Source: Pseudomonadales bacterium
GTDB lineage: Bacteria > Pseudomonadota > Gammaproteobacteria > Steroidobacterales > Steroidobacteraceae
Direction of reading: 5' to 3'
Length of the DNA: 13,642 nt
NCBI GenBank assembly: GCA_020442965.1
Contig: JAGRJB010000079.1
Location: 1 to 13,642 of the forward strand
The position numbers were made by a program, and so were the translations under genes. The notes under the pieces are model-generated. The model did no database searches and had not been told where the DNA came from. It worked only from the letters and a program-made list of their open reading frames with translations. The stretch's first letter is position 1. Each line of letters opens with the position of its first letter. Below, piece by piece: positions 1 to 7,403 of the stretch.

Positions 1-246
1 GAAATCGCTGAACTCGACCGCACCCTTGCTCTGCAGCTGCGCGCCCGAAATCGCCTGGATGGCTTCCGGTAGATCCTGCGCAGACTCCTCACCGCGTTTG
101 CTCGCGGTCACGGTGACCTCTTGCAGCACCGTACCTGTCGCTGGCGTATCAGCGGCGCGCGCCGGTGCGGCAATGGCAACATATGCCAGCCCGCCACTAA
201 CAAGAATCTTCAGAACGAGAGAATTCGTCCGCGATGAAGTAATCAC
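1..246 (-). CDS. TonB-dependent outer-membrane receptor, N-terminal part (runs off the window)
   Basis: The reading frame is open to the window edge, so only the first 82 residues are visible. They show a hydrophobic signal peptide (about residues 10-31, ending APARA, with cleavage likely before ADTPA). Next comes a TonB-box-like LQEVTVTASKR (41-51) and the beginning of the plug domain, with LPEAIQAISG at 59-68. This order is typical of TonB-dependent receptors that import siderophores or bulky organic compounds across the outer membrane using energy from TonB/ExbBD. I chose a GTG start at 246 because GGGGG lies five bases upstream; a second in-frame GTG at 252 abuts that run and is less likely. 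The gene follows the CDGSH-cupin gene by about 50 bases on the same strand, so co-transcription is likely. The substrate cannot be told. Confidence 0.85.
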   Translation of the reverse strand, partial: MITSSRTNSLVLKILVSGGLAYVAIAAPARAADTPATGTVLQEVTVTASKRGEESAQDLPEAIQAISGAQLQSKGAVEFSDF

Positions 247-296
247 GTGCACCCCCGTACGCGTAGTTTGGAATTGCGCCCAGGCAGGCGCTTGAA

Positions 297-1370
297 TCAG
301 TAGTTAATGCTGGGATTGTCACCCGGATAGATAACACCGGCGACGTCCATGCCGTTCTCGGCCGTGCACTGCAGTGAGTGAACTTGCTTGCGCGGCAGGA
401 AAATAACATCACCCGCACGAACTGTTGCCTTGCGGCTCTCGGTCCACATGCACCCTTCGCCCGACAAGACGATCAGGGTCTCTTCGTACAGATGCCGATG
501 CGGAGCCGCCTTGGAGTACGGAATGTGCCCGATGAACTGTGTGACCATGTCAGAGCCCAGCGTCTTGTCGACCAGGCACTGGAAGTAGCGCGGACCCATC
601 ACCGAGCGTTGCGCCGGATCAACGCTGGCAACGCGCTGCGAATTGACGGAATCGAAATTTGCGGGCATGGAGTCAAGCCATTCGATCGTGCCTAGAGGTG
701 CAATTGATAACACGCACTCGAGTACCTGACCCGCGTCCGGCACAAGCTGCATCGCTTCACCCGGTCGCACATAGATGCCGTCGGTAGCACGAACGGAAAA
801 TCTCTCGCCGGAAATCACGATCGAACCGCGCCCCGCGGTGGTCATCAGAACCGCGTGACGATCGCCGCAACTGAAGACCGGCGAGCCCGGCATTGCAACG
901 CGTAGGTAGTAGAGAGCCTGATACTGTGCGCCGCTCTCGCTGGCAATCAACTGACGAAAGCTCAGCCCGCCGCGCGTCTCGAGTGCGACCGCTTGCGGCG
1001 TGCAAACTTGGCAGCCCCCGTCCAGATGCGCACGGCCATCGGCGCCCGCAGCGACCAACGGCACCTTGCGGTTTTCCTCGCTGTTGGGGTCATCGAGTAG
1101 CGCGCCCCCCGGCAGATTGGTATGTGCGCCGTCGCAGAATGGCGCGCCGCGCGTCTGTTTACAGCCACAAAAGAGCACTTCCTCCCCGTCGACGGCGCCT
1201 ACGTGCTTGAGCGGCAGGAGTCCCGTGCCCTTATGGGACCCATCACAGAACGGCTGATTGCGCGATCGACCACACCGGCACCAGAAATAGACCTGTCCAG
1301 CTTTGAGCTGTACGAGATACGGTTTCGGCCGAGCCACGATCGGCTCGGATACTGGCGCTGATTCGATCAT
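297..1370 (-). CDS. Fusion protein: two CDGSH iron-sulfur motifs plus bicupin
   Basis: The 357-residue protein joins two recognisable modules. At the N-terminus are two complete CDGSH-type [2Fe-2S] motifs. The first has ligands C31, C33, C42 and H46 (ends PFCDGSH); the second has C68, C70, C79 and H83 (ends PFCDGAH). After a linker holding a CxxC pair (C120, C123) come two cupin lobes, about 130-230 and 260-350. Only the C-terminal lobe keeps the metal set: H291, H293, E297 and H331. The first lobe seems degenerate. Metal cupins include many dioxygenases acting on aromatic rings, and CDGSH domains carry electrons or iron-sulfur clusters, so a self-contained redox enzyme is plausible; that is inference. 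An ATG start at 1370 is preferred over an in-frame TTG at 1388. No cytoplasmic export signal is seen. The gene is divergent from the cyclase gene and precedes the TonB receptor. Confidence 0.88.
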   Translation of the reverse strand: MIESAPVSEPIVARPKPYLVQLKAGQVYFWCRCGRSRNQPFCDGSHKGTGLLPLKHVGAVDGEEVLFCGCKQTRGAPFCDGAHTNLPGGALLDDPNSEENRKVPLVAAGADGRAHLDGGCQVCTPQAVALETRGGLSFRQLIASESGAQYQALYYLRVAMPGSPVFSCGDRHAVLMTTAGRGSIVISGERFSVRATDGIYVRPGEAMQLVPDAGQVLECVLSIAPLGTIEWLDSMPANFDSVNSQRVASVDPAQRSVMGPRYFQCLVDKTLGSDMVTQFIGHIPYSKAAPHRHLYEETLIVLSGEGCMWTESRKATVRAGDVIFLPRKQVHSLQCTAENGMDVAGVIYPGDNPSINY

Positions 1371-1416
1371 GCGTGGCGTACTTTGCAAATCGCGACCCAG
1401 AGTGTACAGCTGATTA

Positions 1417-1468
1417 TTAGGCCTTTGGGCCTAACGCGGTCCTCGCGTTGCCGCCGCGCCACGTTAGG
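1417..1468. promoter_or_regulatory. Candidate operator: repeated TTAGG half-sites between divergent genes
   Basis: A perfect inverted repeat, TTAGGCC-TTTG-GGCCTAA, occupies 1417-1434. Its right arm also pairs with a third element: CCTAACG at 1430-1436 and CGTTAGG at 1462-1468 form another perfect 7-base inverted repeat. On the minus strand an AT-rich TAATAAT, a possible -10 element for the CDGSH-cupin gene, directly abuts the first palindrome. The position between two divergent starts fits a shared operator. No regulator gene is in the window, so the binding protein is unknown. Confidence 0.4.
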
Positions 1469-1489
1469 TTGAGCGCCTCGCGACGCGCT

Positions 1490-2548
1490 ATGATTGAATC
1501 GCATGAAGTGGCTCGACTACAGCATGTGATTTCGATTCCGACTCGTCGCGATCGCCTGCGGTTGCGAGCATCGCTAATGTCGCTGCTGGGCCTCCTGTGT
1601 GCGCCAATGCTGCGTGCCGCGAACGTTACGCGAGCAGAGGACCGCACGCTTTGGACGCTGTATCAGCAGTCGTTGCAGTCCGCCAGATACATCGATCTCA
1701 CGCACGCGTTCGCGCCGGGTCAACCGCGCGGCGTCGGCTTCGCCGAACTGAAAGTCTCCGCCGCACGTGCAGATGTCTCCCTGCCGGGTCTCATCACCAA
1801 GGGAGCCCCATTCACCTACCAGCAACACGGCGTCGGCATCACGGCCTACGAGTTCCCAACGGATCAGGTAGGGACGCAGCTCGATCCGCCTGCTCATTGG
1901 AACGCATACGGTGCGACCATCAGCGATCTGCCGCCTACCTTTGCGATTCGGCCGCTCGTCGTCATCAATATTGCACCGCAAGTCGCCGCAGATCCGGGTT
2001 ATCAGGCAAGCGTCGCGGACGTCCGCAAGTGGGAGCGACAACACGGCCGCATCCCGGCGGGGTCAGTGGTGATGTTCCGCTCGGACTGGTCGAAGAAGTG
2101 GACCGATAGCGCACGTTTCGTGGCACGACCGTTTCCGGGCGTCTCGCTAGTCGTCCTCAAGTTCTTGCATCTCGAACGCCAGATCTTAATGCATGGGCAC
2201 GAACCACTCGACACGGACTCCACGCCGGATTTTGCGGGCGAGTCATGGCTACTACGCCACAATTTCGCGCAGGCGGAAGGCGTCATGAATCTCGATCTGG
2301 TGCCAGAGGCGGGCGCGCTCATCCTGATCGGTTTCGCAAAACCAGAGGGCGGTACGGGCGGATTCGCTCGTTATATTGCCGTCGCACCAGCGAGCTGGCC
2401 CCACGGGCTGACAATCGCCGAAGCGCCCGGTGCCCCACTGCCGACGCGATCCATGCCGCTTGCAAGGGGCGCCGATGGTGTCCTGCGCCCAGCGATCAAC
2501 CCAGCGACTAACAATAAACCGCAGTCTCAGCAGGAGCCACCAAAGTGA
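1490..2548 (+). CDS. Exported cyclase-family hydrolase (kynurenine formamidase fold)
   Basis: The body matches the cyclase family (PF04199), which includes KynB formamidases: YIDLTH at 67-72, then [11 protein letters not shown] at 126-136 in place of the classical HxGTHxDxPxH metal motif, and [10 protein letters not shown] at about 234-243. Both leading histidines of the classical motif are glutamines here, while the Asp and final His remain. This marks a distinct subfamily, so the bound metal and substrate may differ from KynB. The N-terminus carries a basic TRRDRLRLR stretch (18-26) and a hydrophobic run (28-41) ending LRAANV, so it is probably exported, possibly by Tat given the twin arginine. 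The first ATG (1490) is used; a TTG at 1448 and a GTG at 1526 are alternatives and no strong ribosome site decides. Its TGA overlaps the next GTG start. The reaction is probably hydrolysis of an amide, ester or lactone. Confidence 0.88.
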   Translation: MIESHEVARLQHVISIPTRRDRLRLRASLMSLLGLLCAPMLRAANVTRAEDRTLWTLYQQSLQSARYIDLTHAFAPGQPRGVGFAELKVSAARADVSLPGLITKGAPFTYQQHGVGITAYEFPTDQVGTQLDPPAHWNAYGATISDLPPTFAIRPLVVINIAPQVAADPGYQASVADVRKWERQHGRIPAGSVVMFRSDWSKKWTDSARFVARPFPGVSLVVLKFLHLERQILMHGHEPLDTDSTPDFAGESWLLRHNFAQAEGVMNLDLVPEAGALILIGFAKPEGGTGGFARYIAVAPASWPHGLTIAEAPGAPLPTRSMPLARGADGVLRPAINPATNNKPQSQQEPPK

Positions 2549-3843
2549 ATTCGCAGTTGGAGACAGTCACGTCCGAGTATTCCTCTCTCCCGGTCGCGGA
2601 TCTGCGGCAGGAGTTTCCAGCTCTACAACGGGACCCGTCGTCCATTTTCTTCGACAATGCGGCGGGCGCGCAGGTGCCGCGCGTGGTGCTCGATGCGGTC
2701 GTGGAGCACCTGACGGAACGCAATGTTCAGCGCGGCGGTCGATACCCGCGCAGTGTCGCCGTCGACGCAATGCTCGCGCGAACCCGTGCGAGCGTGGCGG
2801 CATTGATCAACGCCTACCAGCCGAATGAGATTGCGTTTGGCATGAACGCGACTTCGTTCATCCGCCTTGTTAGTCTCGCGATTGGACAGACTCTTGTCGG
2901 CGCCAAAGACCAGACTAACAGAACGAGAAATGAGTTCATCGTCACAGATCTCGACCACGAGGCGAACATCGCCACCTGGCTGGCACTCGAGCGATTCGGT
3001 GCCACCTTCAAATGGTGGCGGGTCCGCGCCGATGGCGCGTTGCATGTCGATGACTTGCGAGCATTGGTGTCGGAACGCACGCGCCTCGTCGCCTGCACGG
3101 TCGCGAGCAATGCCCTCGGCACGCTGGTCGACGTGCGAGCGGTGGCGGACATTGCGCATCGAAGCGGCGCCGAAGTCTTCCTCGATTCCGTACATTTCAG
3201 CCCACACGGCCCGATCGACGTACAAGCATTCGACTGTGACTACCTCGTGTGTTCTGGCTACAAGGCCTTCGCGCCGCACATGGGATTTCTGTGGGGCCGT
3301 TATGAACTACTGCAACGAATGCCGACATTTCGCGAGGATTTCATTCCCGACGAACCCCCCGGCAAGATTGAAGCCGGAACGCTAGTGTTCGAGAATATCG
3401 CCGGCATGGACGCGGCAGTGGGCTACCTGGAACAACTGGGCGGGCGCATCGGTGTGCCATCCGGCGCTGCCGCATCTCGTGCGAACCGACTCAAGCAAGC
3501 GATGACCGCGATACAGACCTACGAGCAAGCACTCTCGCGGCAAATGCTCGAGTGTTTGCACAGCTGCGGTGCCACAATTTATGGCGTGGTCGAGCGCTCC
3601 CTCGTGTCCTCGCGTGTACCGACGTTCTGCTTCAACATCGAAGGCGTAGCACCGGCGTCTGTCACGGATGCTGCCGCTGCGGCGAGCATCGGTATCCGGG
3701 ACGGCCATCTCTACACGCCACGTCTGATGCGACGACTGGGCGTGCCGGTCGACAGCGGCGCCGTGCGCGTGTCCTTGGTGCACTACAACACGCACGACGA
3801 AATTCGCGCGTTGGCAGACGTATTGCGAACACTGCGCCGCTAA
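2545..3843 (+). CDS. Class V aminotransferase-fold PLP protein (cysteine desulfurase-like, VC1184 type)
   Basis: The 432-residue protein has the fold-type I PLP layout: [11 protein letters not shown] at 35-45, DHEAN at 137-141, the cofactor-contacting FLDSVH at 212-217 and the Schiff-base lysine K240 in CSGYKAF. The ending [13 protein letters not shown] (408-420) is characteristic of the cysteine-desulfurase-like subfamily of unknown role. In SufS a catalytic Cys sits in RTGHHCA; the matching stretch here is IRDGHLYTP, with Tyr390 in that place, so desulfurase activity is unlikely. Kynureninase has the same fold, so C-C bond cleavage or amino transfer on an amino acid is possible, but the family has no settled reaction. 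The GTG start at 2545 overlaps the cyclase stop in GTGA and has AGGAG at 2532-2536, which implies translational coupling. Confidence 0.88.
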   Translation: MNSQLETVTSEYSSLPVADLRQEFPALQRDPSSIFFDNAAGAQVPRVVLDAVVEHLTERNVQRGGRYPRSVAVDAMLARTRASVAALINAYQPNEIAFGMNATSFIRLVSLAIGQTLVGAKDQTNRTRNEFIVTDLDHEANIATWLALERFGATFKWWRVRADGALHVDDLRALVSERTRLVACTVASNALGTLVDVRAVADIAHRSGAEVFLDSVHFSPHGPIDVQAFDCDYLVCSGYKAFAPHMGFLWGRYELLQRMPTFREDFIPDEPPGKIEAGTLVFENIAGMDAAVGYLEQLGGRIGVPSGAAASRANRLKQAMTAIQTYEQALSRQMLECLHSCGATIYGVVERSLVSSRVPTFCFNIEGVAPASVTDAAAAASIGIRDGHLYTPRLMRRLGVPVDSGAVRVSLVHYNTHDEIRALADVLRTLRR

Positions 3844-3868
3844 CGGACAAGGCACGGGCCTCAGATAC

Positions 3869-5059
3869 ATGAGCAGCAACGCGGACGACTTCGATCGATG
3901 GATACGCACGCGCTTCGTTGAACTGAACACCGCGCTCGAGGATCTCTACTTCGAGCAGAATGACCGCGCGAACGTAGCTGGCATCGGTGACCGCCTCAAG
4001 CATCAACTGCGCGACGAAGGCAGGACTTTTGTCACAGCGCTGCTGCGGGAAGGAAATACCGGCGAGGGCTTTGACAGCGGGTTCAACGTGCTCGGCTCTG
4101 TTGGGCTGTATTTGGGCGCACTGCGCCGTCACGAATTGACCAACCCGGCGACCGAAGAACGCTCACCATTTCCCGAAGCGTCATCGCTCGCGCTGCACGT
4201 CGGCGCTTCGCTCGGCGTCGCGCCCCGATTCGCAACTGCCCATCTCTCGACACACAATTTGGCGATTGGCGGCATGCGCAGGAGTTTCACTTCGCTTCCC
4301 GACGAACACTTGTTCCTCGATGAAAACACGCGCGGCATTCTCTGCTTCCAGCGTACCGCCGACGCACTTGCTCGCGTCGTACCGCTCGGCGTGACGAACC
4401 CGTCTGCCGACATCCTTTTTACGGACGCTCGTAATGCCCTGCGTGACGTAGTTCGCTGCAACGAGCGGTTGTACACGCAGCTCAACGTCGAGCGATTCTT
4501 CTTCAGTGTGCGCCCTTATTACAAGCCCTATCGGGTAGGCCGTCTGGAGTATCGTGGCGCCAACGCCGGCGACTTTTCCGGCATCAACGAGATCGACCTG
4601 CTGCTGGGCCTGTGCCAGGCGAGTGATACCTACTATGCACAGCTGTTGGTCGACAAGATGTTGTTCCTGTTGCCAGCTGATCAGGCTCGGCTGCGCGACT
4701 GTATGAGCAGGCGGAGTCTGCTGGACGAATTCCTGGTGTTGCTCGACTCAAGGCAATCCCGCCATCCCTGGTTTCAAGACAACGCGGCGGCGTATCTCGA
4801 AGTGTGTCGGTTGTTCGGCCAGACCGCGGCACAGCATCACGATCAACTCGTCGCGAGATTCATCGAAGGCCCCGCGGCGACCGTCGATGCCCGGCACTTG
4901 CAATCAGTGACCGCGAGCGGTCCGCCGCTCCCGGTACTCATTCGTGCGCTCGAAATCCTGCGCGACCTCCGTCTGGCGGCCCCTCGTCCCGATCTACCTA
5001 CCCGACACAACGATCTGCAACGACTGCGGCAAGCGGTTAGGATTGGGACCAATGGCTAA
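3869..5059 (+). CDS. PrnB-like heme-dependent oxygenase-superfamily protein
   Basis: I recognise this 396-residue protein as related to PrnB, monodechloroaminopyrrolnitrin synthase. The central block RPYYKPYRVGRLEYRG (215-230), ANAGDF and the following NEIDLLLGLC (240-249) are characteristic of that family. PrnB rearranges the indole ring of 7-chlorotryptophan during pyrrolnitrin synthesis and is structurally akin to tryptophan and indoleamine 2,3-dioxygenases, with a histidine-ligated heme. H323 or H324, in AQHHDQL, is my candidate for the axial ligand; this is inferred from position, not aligned. The protein is about 35 residues longer than PrnB. No tryptophan halogenase or other prn gene is present, so the substrate is probably unhalogenated tryptophan, another indole or an aromatic amine. 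It sits 25 bases after the PLP gene and overlaps the kinase by 8 bases. It looks cytoplasmic. Confidence 0.85.
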   Translation: MSSNADDFDRWIRTRFVELNTALEDLYFEQNDRANVAGIGDRLKHQLRDEGRTFVTALLREGNTGEGFDSGFNVLGSVGLYLGALRRHELTNPATEERSPFPEASSLALHVGASLGVAPRFATAHLSTHNLAIGGMRRSFTSLPDEHLFLDENTRGILCFQRTADALARVVPLGVTNPSADILFTDARNALRDVVRCNERLYTQLNVERFFFSVRPYYKPYRVGRLEYRGANAGDFSGINEIDLLLGLCQASDTYYAQLLVDKMLFLLPADQARLRDCMSRRSLLDEFLVLLDSRQSRHPWFQDNAAAYLEVCRLFGQTAAQHHDQLVARFIEGPAATVDARHLQSVTASGPPLPVLIRALEILRDLRLAAPRPDLPTRHNDLQRLRQAVRIGTNG

Positions 5060-6065
5060 CATTGTCTGTTTTGGCGAACTGCTGCTGCGCATCGGGTCAC
5101 CCGACAGCGAGCCGTTGCTGCATTCTTCCGCCTTGCAGGGCTTCGTAGGTGGAGCGGAAGCCAACGTAGCCGTTGCACTGGCGGCCCTAGGACATGGCGT
5201 CACGATGGTTTCGGCCATACCGGACAACGTACTCGGGCAAGCTTGTGTGCGGGAACTGCAGCGACACGGCGTAAGGACCGCAGCAATCCAGCGCGTCAGT
5301 GGGCGGCTCGGCCTGTATTTCCTCAATTCTGGCGCGATGTTGCGCCCTGCCGAAGTGATCTACGATCGCGCCGGATCGGCCTTTGCTGAAATCAAGCCGT
5401 CCGCCTACGACTGGCCGGAATTGTTGCGCGGTGCCGATTGGTTGCACGTTAGCGGCATTACGCCAGCCCTGAGTCAATCAGCGCATGACGCGCTCGTCGA
5501 TGCGCTCGCTACCGCAAAGCGCCTCGGCACCAGAATCTCGTTTGACTGCAACTTTCGGCCAAACCTCTGGGCGGGGCGCGAAGCGCTGGCGAAAAAGGTA
5601 CTAGGTGAACTTGCTCGCCAACCGCAGCTGTTGTTCGCCGGGGTACGCGACGTTGCACAGTTGTTCGGACACGACGTCGGTGCGCAGCCACCGCACGATG
5701 CATTCGCGCACGCTGCTCGCTACTTGTTCGATCAGTGTCCTGATCTTGGAATGATCGCCACTACTCACAGAAAAGTTTGCGGCTCGGATCATCATGAACT
5801 GGAGGGCTACTACGCAGATCGAACGACCGTGGTGGCTAGTCGCAGGCTGACACTGCAGCCAATCGTAGATCGGATTGGCGCCGGCGACGCCTTTGCAGCG
5901 GGTGTGATCCACGCAGTCGACCGGCGGCTGACGCCGCAGCAAATCGTCGATTTCGGCACAGCGTCGTGCGCGCTAAAACACAGCATCCGGGGTGATGCCA
6001 GTCCGTTCGCGGCGCGAGACATCGAGTACGTGCTTCAGGCCGAGCTCGTCGACGTCCGACGCTAG
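5052..6065 (+). CDS. kdgK: PfkB-family sugar kinase, 2-keto-3-deoxygluconate kinase type
   Basis: The 337-residue protein has both ribokinase-family signatures: GGAEANVAVALAALG at 33-47 and DRIGAGDAFAAG at 273-284, with D279 as the catalytic base that activates the sugar hydroxyl. The FDCNFRPNLW segment (164-173) and overall length fit 2-keto-3-deoxygluconate kinases, which make KDPG from KDG and ATP in the cytoplasm. Fructokinase-like or other ketose specificity cannot be excluded. The ATG at 5052 lies inside the end of the PrnB-like gene (ATGGCTAA overlap), with TTAGGA about nine bases upstream, so translation is probably coupled. A KDG kinase is unexpected beside aromatic-amino-acid-like enzymes. 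A relic of a KDPG aldolase, the next enzyme of the sugar route, is found at 10530-10668. Confidence 0.85.
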   Translation: MANIVCFGELLLRIGSPDSEPLLHSSALQGFVGGAEANVAVALAALGHGVTMVSAIPDNVLGQACVRELQRHGVRTAAIQRVSGRLGLYFLNSGAMLRPAEVIYDRAGSAFAEIKPSAYDWPELLRGADWLHVSGITPALSQSAHDALVDALATAKRLGTRISFDCNFRPNLWAGREALAKKVLGELARQPQLLFAGVRDVAQLFGHDVGAQPPHDAFAHAARYLFDQCPDLGMIATTHRKVCGSDHHELEGYYADRTTVVASRRLTLQPIVDRIGAGDAFAAGVIHAVDRRLTPQQIVDFGTASCALKHSIRGDASPFAARDIEYVLQAELVDVRR

Positions 6066-6077
6066 CGACTAACAACA

Positions 6078-7208
6078 TTACTTGAGTAATCGAAACACCA
6101 CGACGCCGACGAAATTCGCGATCACGTAGCCAAGCATGCCGACAGCGATTGCCGGCGTAATCAGTGCGCGCCAACCCTTCGCCGTCGCGACACCTGCCGC
6201 AACGGCCGGCCCCACAATCGCGGCTGCCGAGCCGATCAGAGCCTCAGCCAGGTCCCACTTGAAGATCTTGGTAGCGATCAGTACGACCAGGAACTGGATA
6301 CCGAGCAAGAACGTGCAATAGACAAAGAGAATCGGCGCCGACTTGATGAAGCCGATGGCATCCGTTCCCGCGCCGATCATCGCGAAGAAGGCATACATGC
6401 ACAGCATCCCGAGCGCGAAATCGCCTTCCAACGCACCAAAAAATCGCGGCATGAGATTGGCGAGAGCCACCGTGATCACGGTCACCACAAAGAGATTGTA
6501 AGTCTCGATCCCCAGCCGGGATGAGATCAAGAGAGCCGCTGCGTTGATGGCAAGGCCGATAGCCAATGCCCCCGCAATATGATCAAGGCGAAAGTTTGGA
6601 TGTACCTCCGCCGCCACAGCGTCGGTCGGTTGTTCCGCTGCATCAATGATCGGTGAAGGGAAATGTCGCCGGATAAAGGCGATCGAAGGCAGCGCAACCA
6701 ATACCAGCAGTCCTATGATGCTGGCTGGCGCGCTCGCGCTCAGCGACACGCTGAACTCCGTGGGTGTCATCCCCACGGCCTGTGAGACCGCAACGAAGTT
6801 GACGACGCCGCCGATAAAAGCGCCCGTGTAGGTACCAGCAATTTTTGCGCCGGCATCACCCAGATCGAAAATGTAGAAGCCCGCGATCGCACCGAGGCTC
6901 AAGCCGATCGATGCCACGAGGAACGCCGGCAACACCCAGCCACCTTGTTTGAAAATGGATCGCAGATTGGCCTTGTAGAGCAACAGGGCGACGCCGAGCG
7001 GCAACATGAACTGGCCGACGAAACCGTACGCAGCCGACTCCATCGGAATGACACCGCTGTTCGACAGTATCAGGCCGGTGCCAATGACCCATGGTACGCC
7101 CGGTATTTTGCTGGCGATCGGCTGCCGATCGATCCAGAAGCCGAGCCAGGCGAGCGCGAACAACACAGCTGCCAGCGCCGTTAGATTGTCGGCGGAGATG
7201 ACCGGCAT
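6078..7208 (-). CDS. DUF819-family inner-membrane protein, probable transporter
   Basis: The 376-residue protein is almost entirely hydrophobic, with roughly ten membrane helices broken by short polar loops and one charged central loop (around RRHFPSP to the EVHPNF region). The GAFIGGVVNFVAVSQAVG stretch is typical of DUF819 (PF05684, YjcL-like) proteins, whose substrate is unsettled; the fold recalls sodium-coupled anion carriers. It may import a substrate or export a product of the surrounding enzymes, which is inference from position. I prefer the ATG at 7208 because GGGGG (7214-7218) lies five bases upstream; the ATG at 7220 would add four residues. It converges with the kinase gene with a gap of only 12 bases, and its TAA lies in a small palindrome, ATTACTTGAGTAAT (6077-6090), too weak to call a terminator. 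Confidence 0.85.
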   Translation of the reverse strand: MPVISADNLTALAAVLFALAWLGFWIDRQPIASKIPGVPWVIGTGLILSNSGVIPMESAAYGFVGQFMLPLGVALLLYKANLRSIFKQGGWVLPAFLVASIGLSLGAIAGFYIFDLGDAGAKIAGTYTGAFIGGVVNFVAVSQAVGMTPTEFSVSLSASAPASIIGLLVLVALPSIAFIRRHFPSPIIDAAEQPTDAVAAEVHPNFRLDHIAGALAIGLAINAAALLISSRLGIETYNLFVVTVITVALANLMPRFFGALEGDFALGMLCMYAFFAMIGAGTDAIGFIKSAPILFVYCTFLLGIQFLVVLIATKIFKWDLAEALIGSAAAIVGPAVAAGVATAKGWRALITPAIAVGMLGYVIANFVGVVVFRLLK

Positions 7209-7403
7209 GCGAGCCCCCATGCTTCATGCGGCGCAAAGTTGCGCCATACCTGCGATCCTAGTGCATCAGCACAACGGCGCCCATGAGTAGAATTGATTCG
7301 CGGATAAGGAAGTATCAATCGTAGCTGGAAGTTCGCGACCGATAATCGAGCGCGAGTACGCTGCAGCTCGAGGTACCGCGCCCGTTCATTCAACAGGATT
7401 CAC
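7209..7403. promoter_or_regulatory. Divergent promoter region between the DUF819 and oxidoreductase genes
   Basis: This 195-base stretch separates two divergent starts and must hold both promoters if each is transcribed from here. The only structure I see is a short inverted repeat, ATTGAT (7292-7297) and ATCAAT (7314-7319), spaced two helical turns apart. No convincing -35/-10 pair was found by eye. AGGA at 7395-7398 serves as the ribosome site of the oxidoreductase gene. Confidence 0.35.

Noticed and set aside
2623..3279. Long minus-strand frame opposite the class V PLP gene.
   Set aside because: It lies wholly inside a well-supported gene, has no recognisable domain and is typical of antisense frames in GC-rich DNA.
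6077..6090. Palindrome ATTACTTGAGTAAT between convergent genes.
   Set aside because: Six AT-rich base pairs with a two-base loop and no T tract cannot act as a stable terminator; partly set by the stop codon.
7292..7319. Inverted repeat ATTGAT/ATCAAT in the divergent region.
   Set aside because: Only six bases per arm; expected by chance in a region of this size, so not claimed as an operator.
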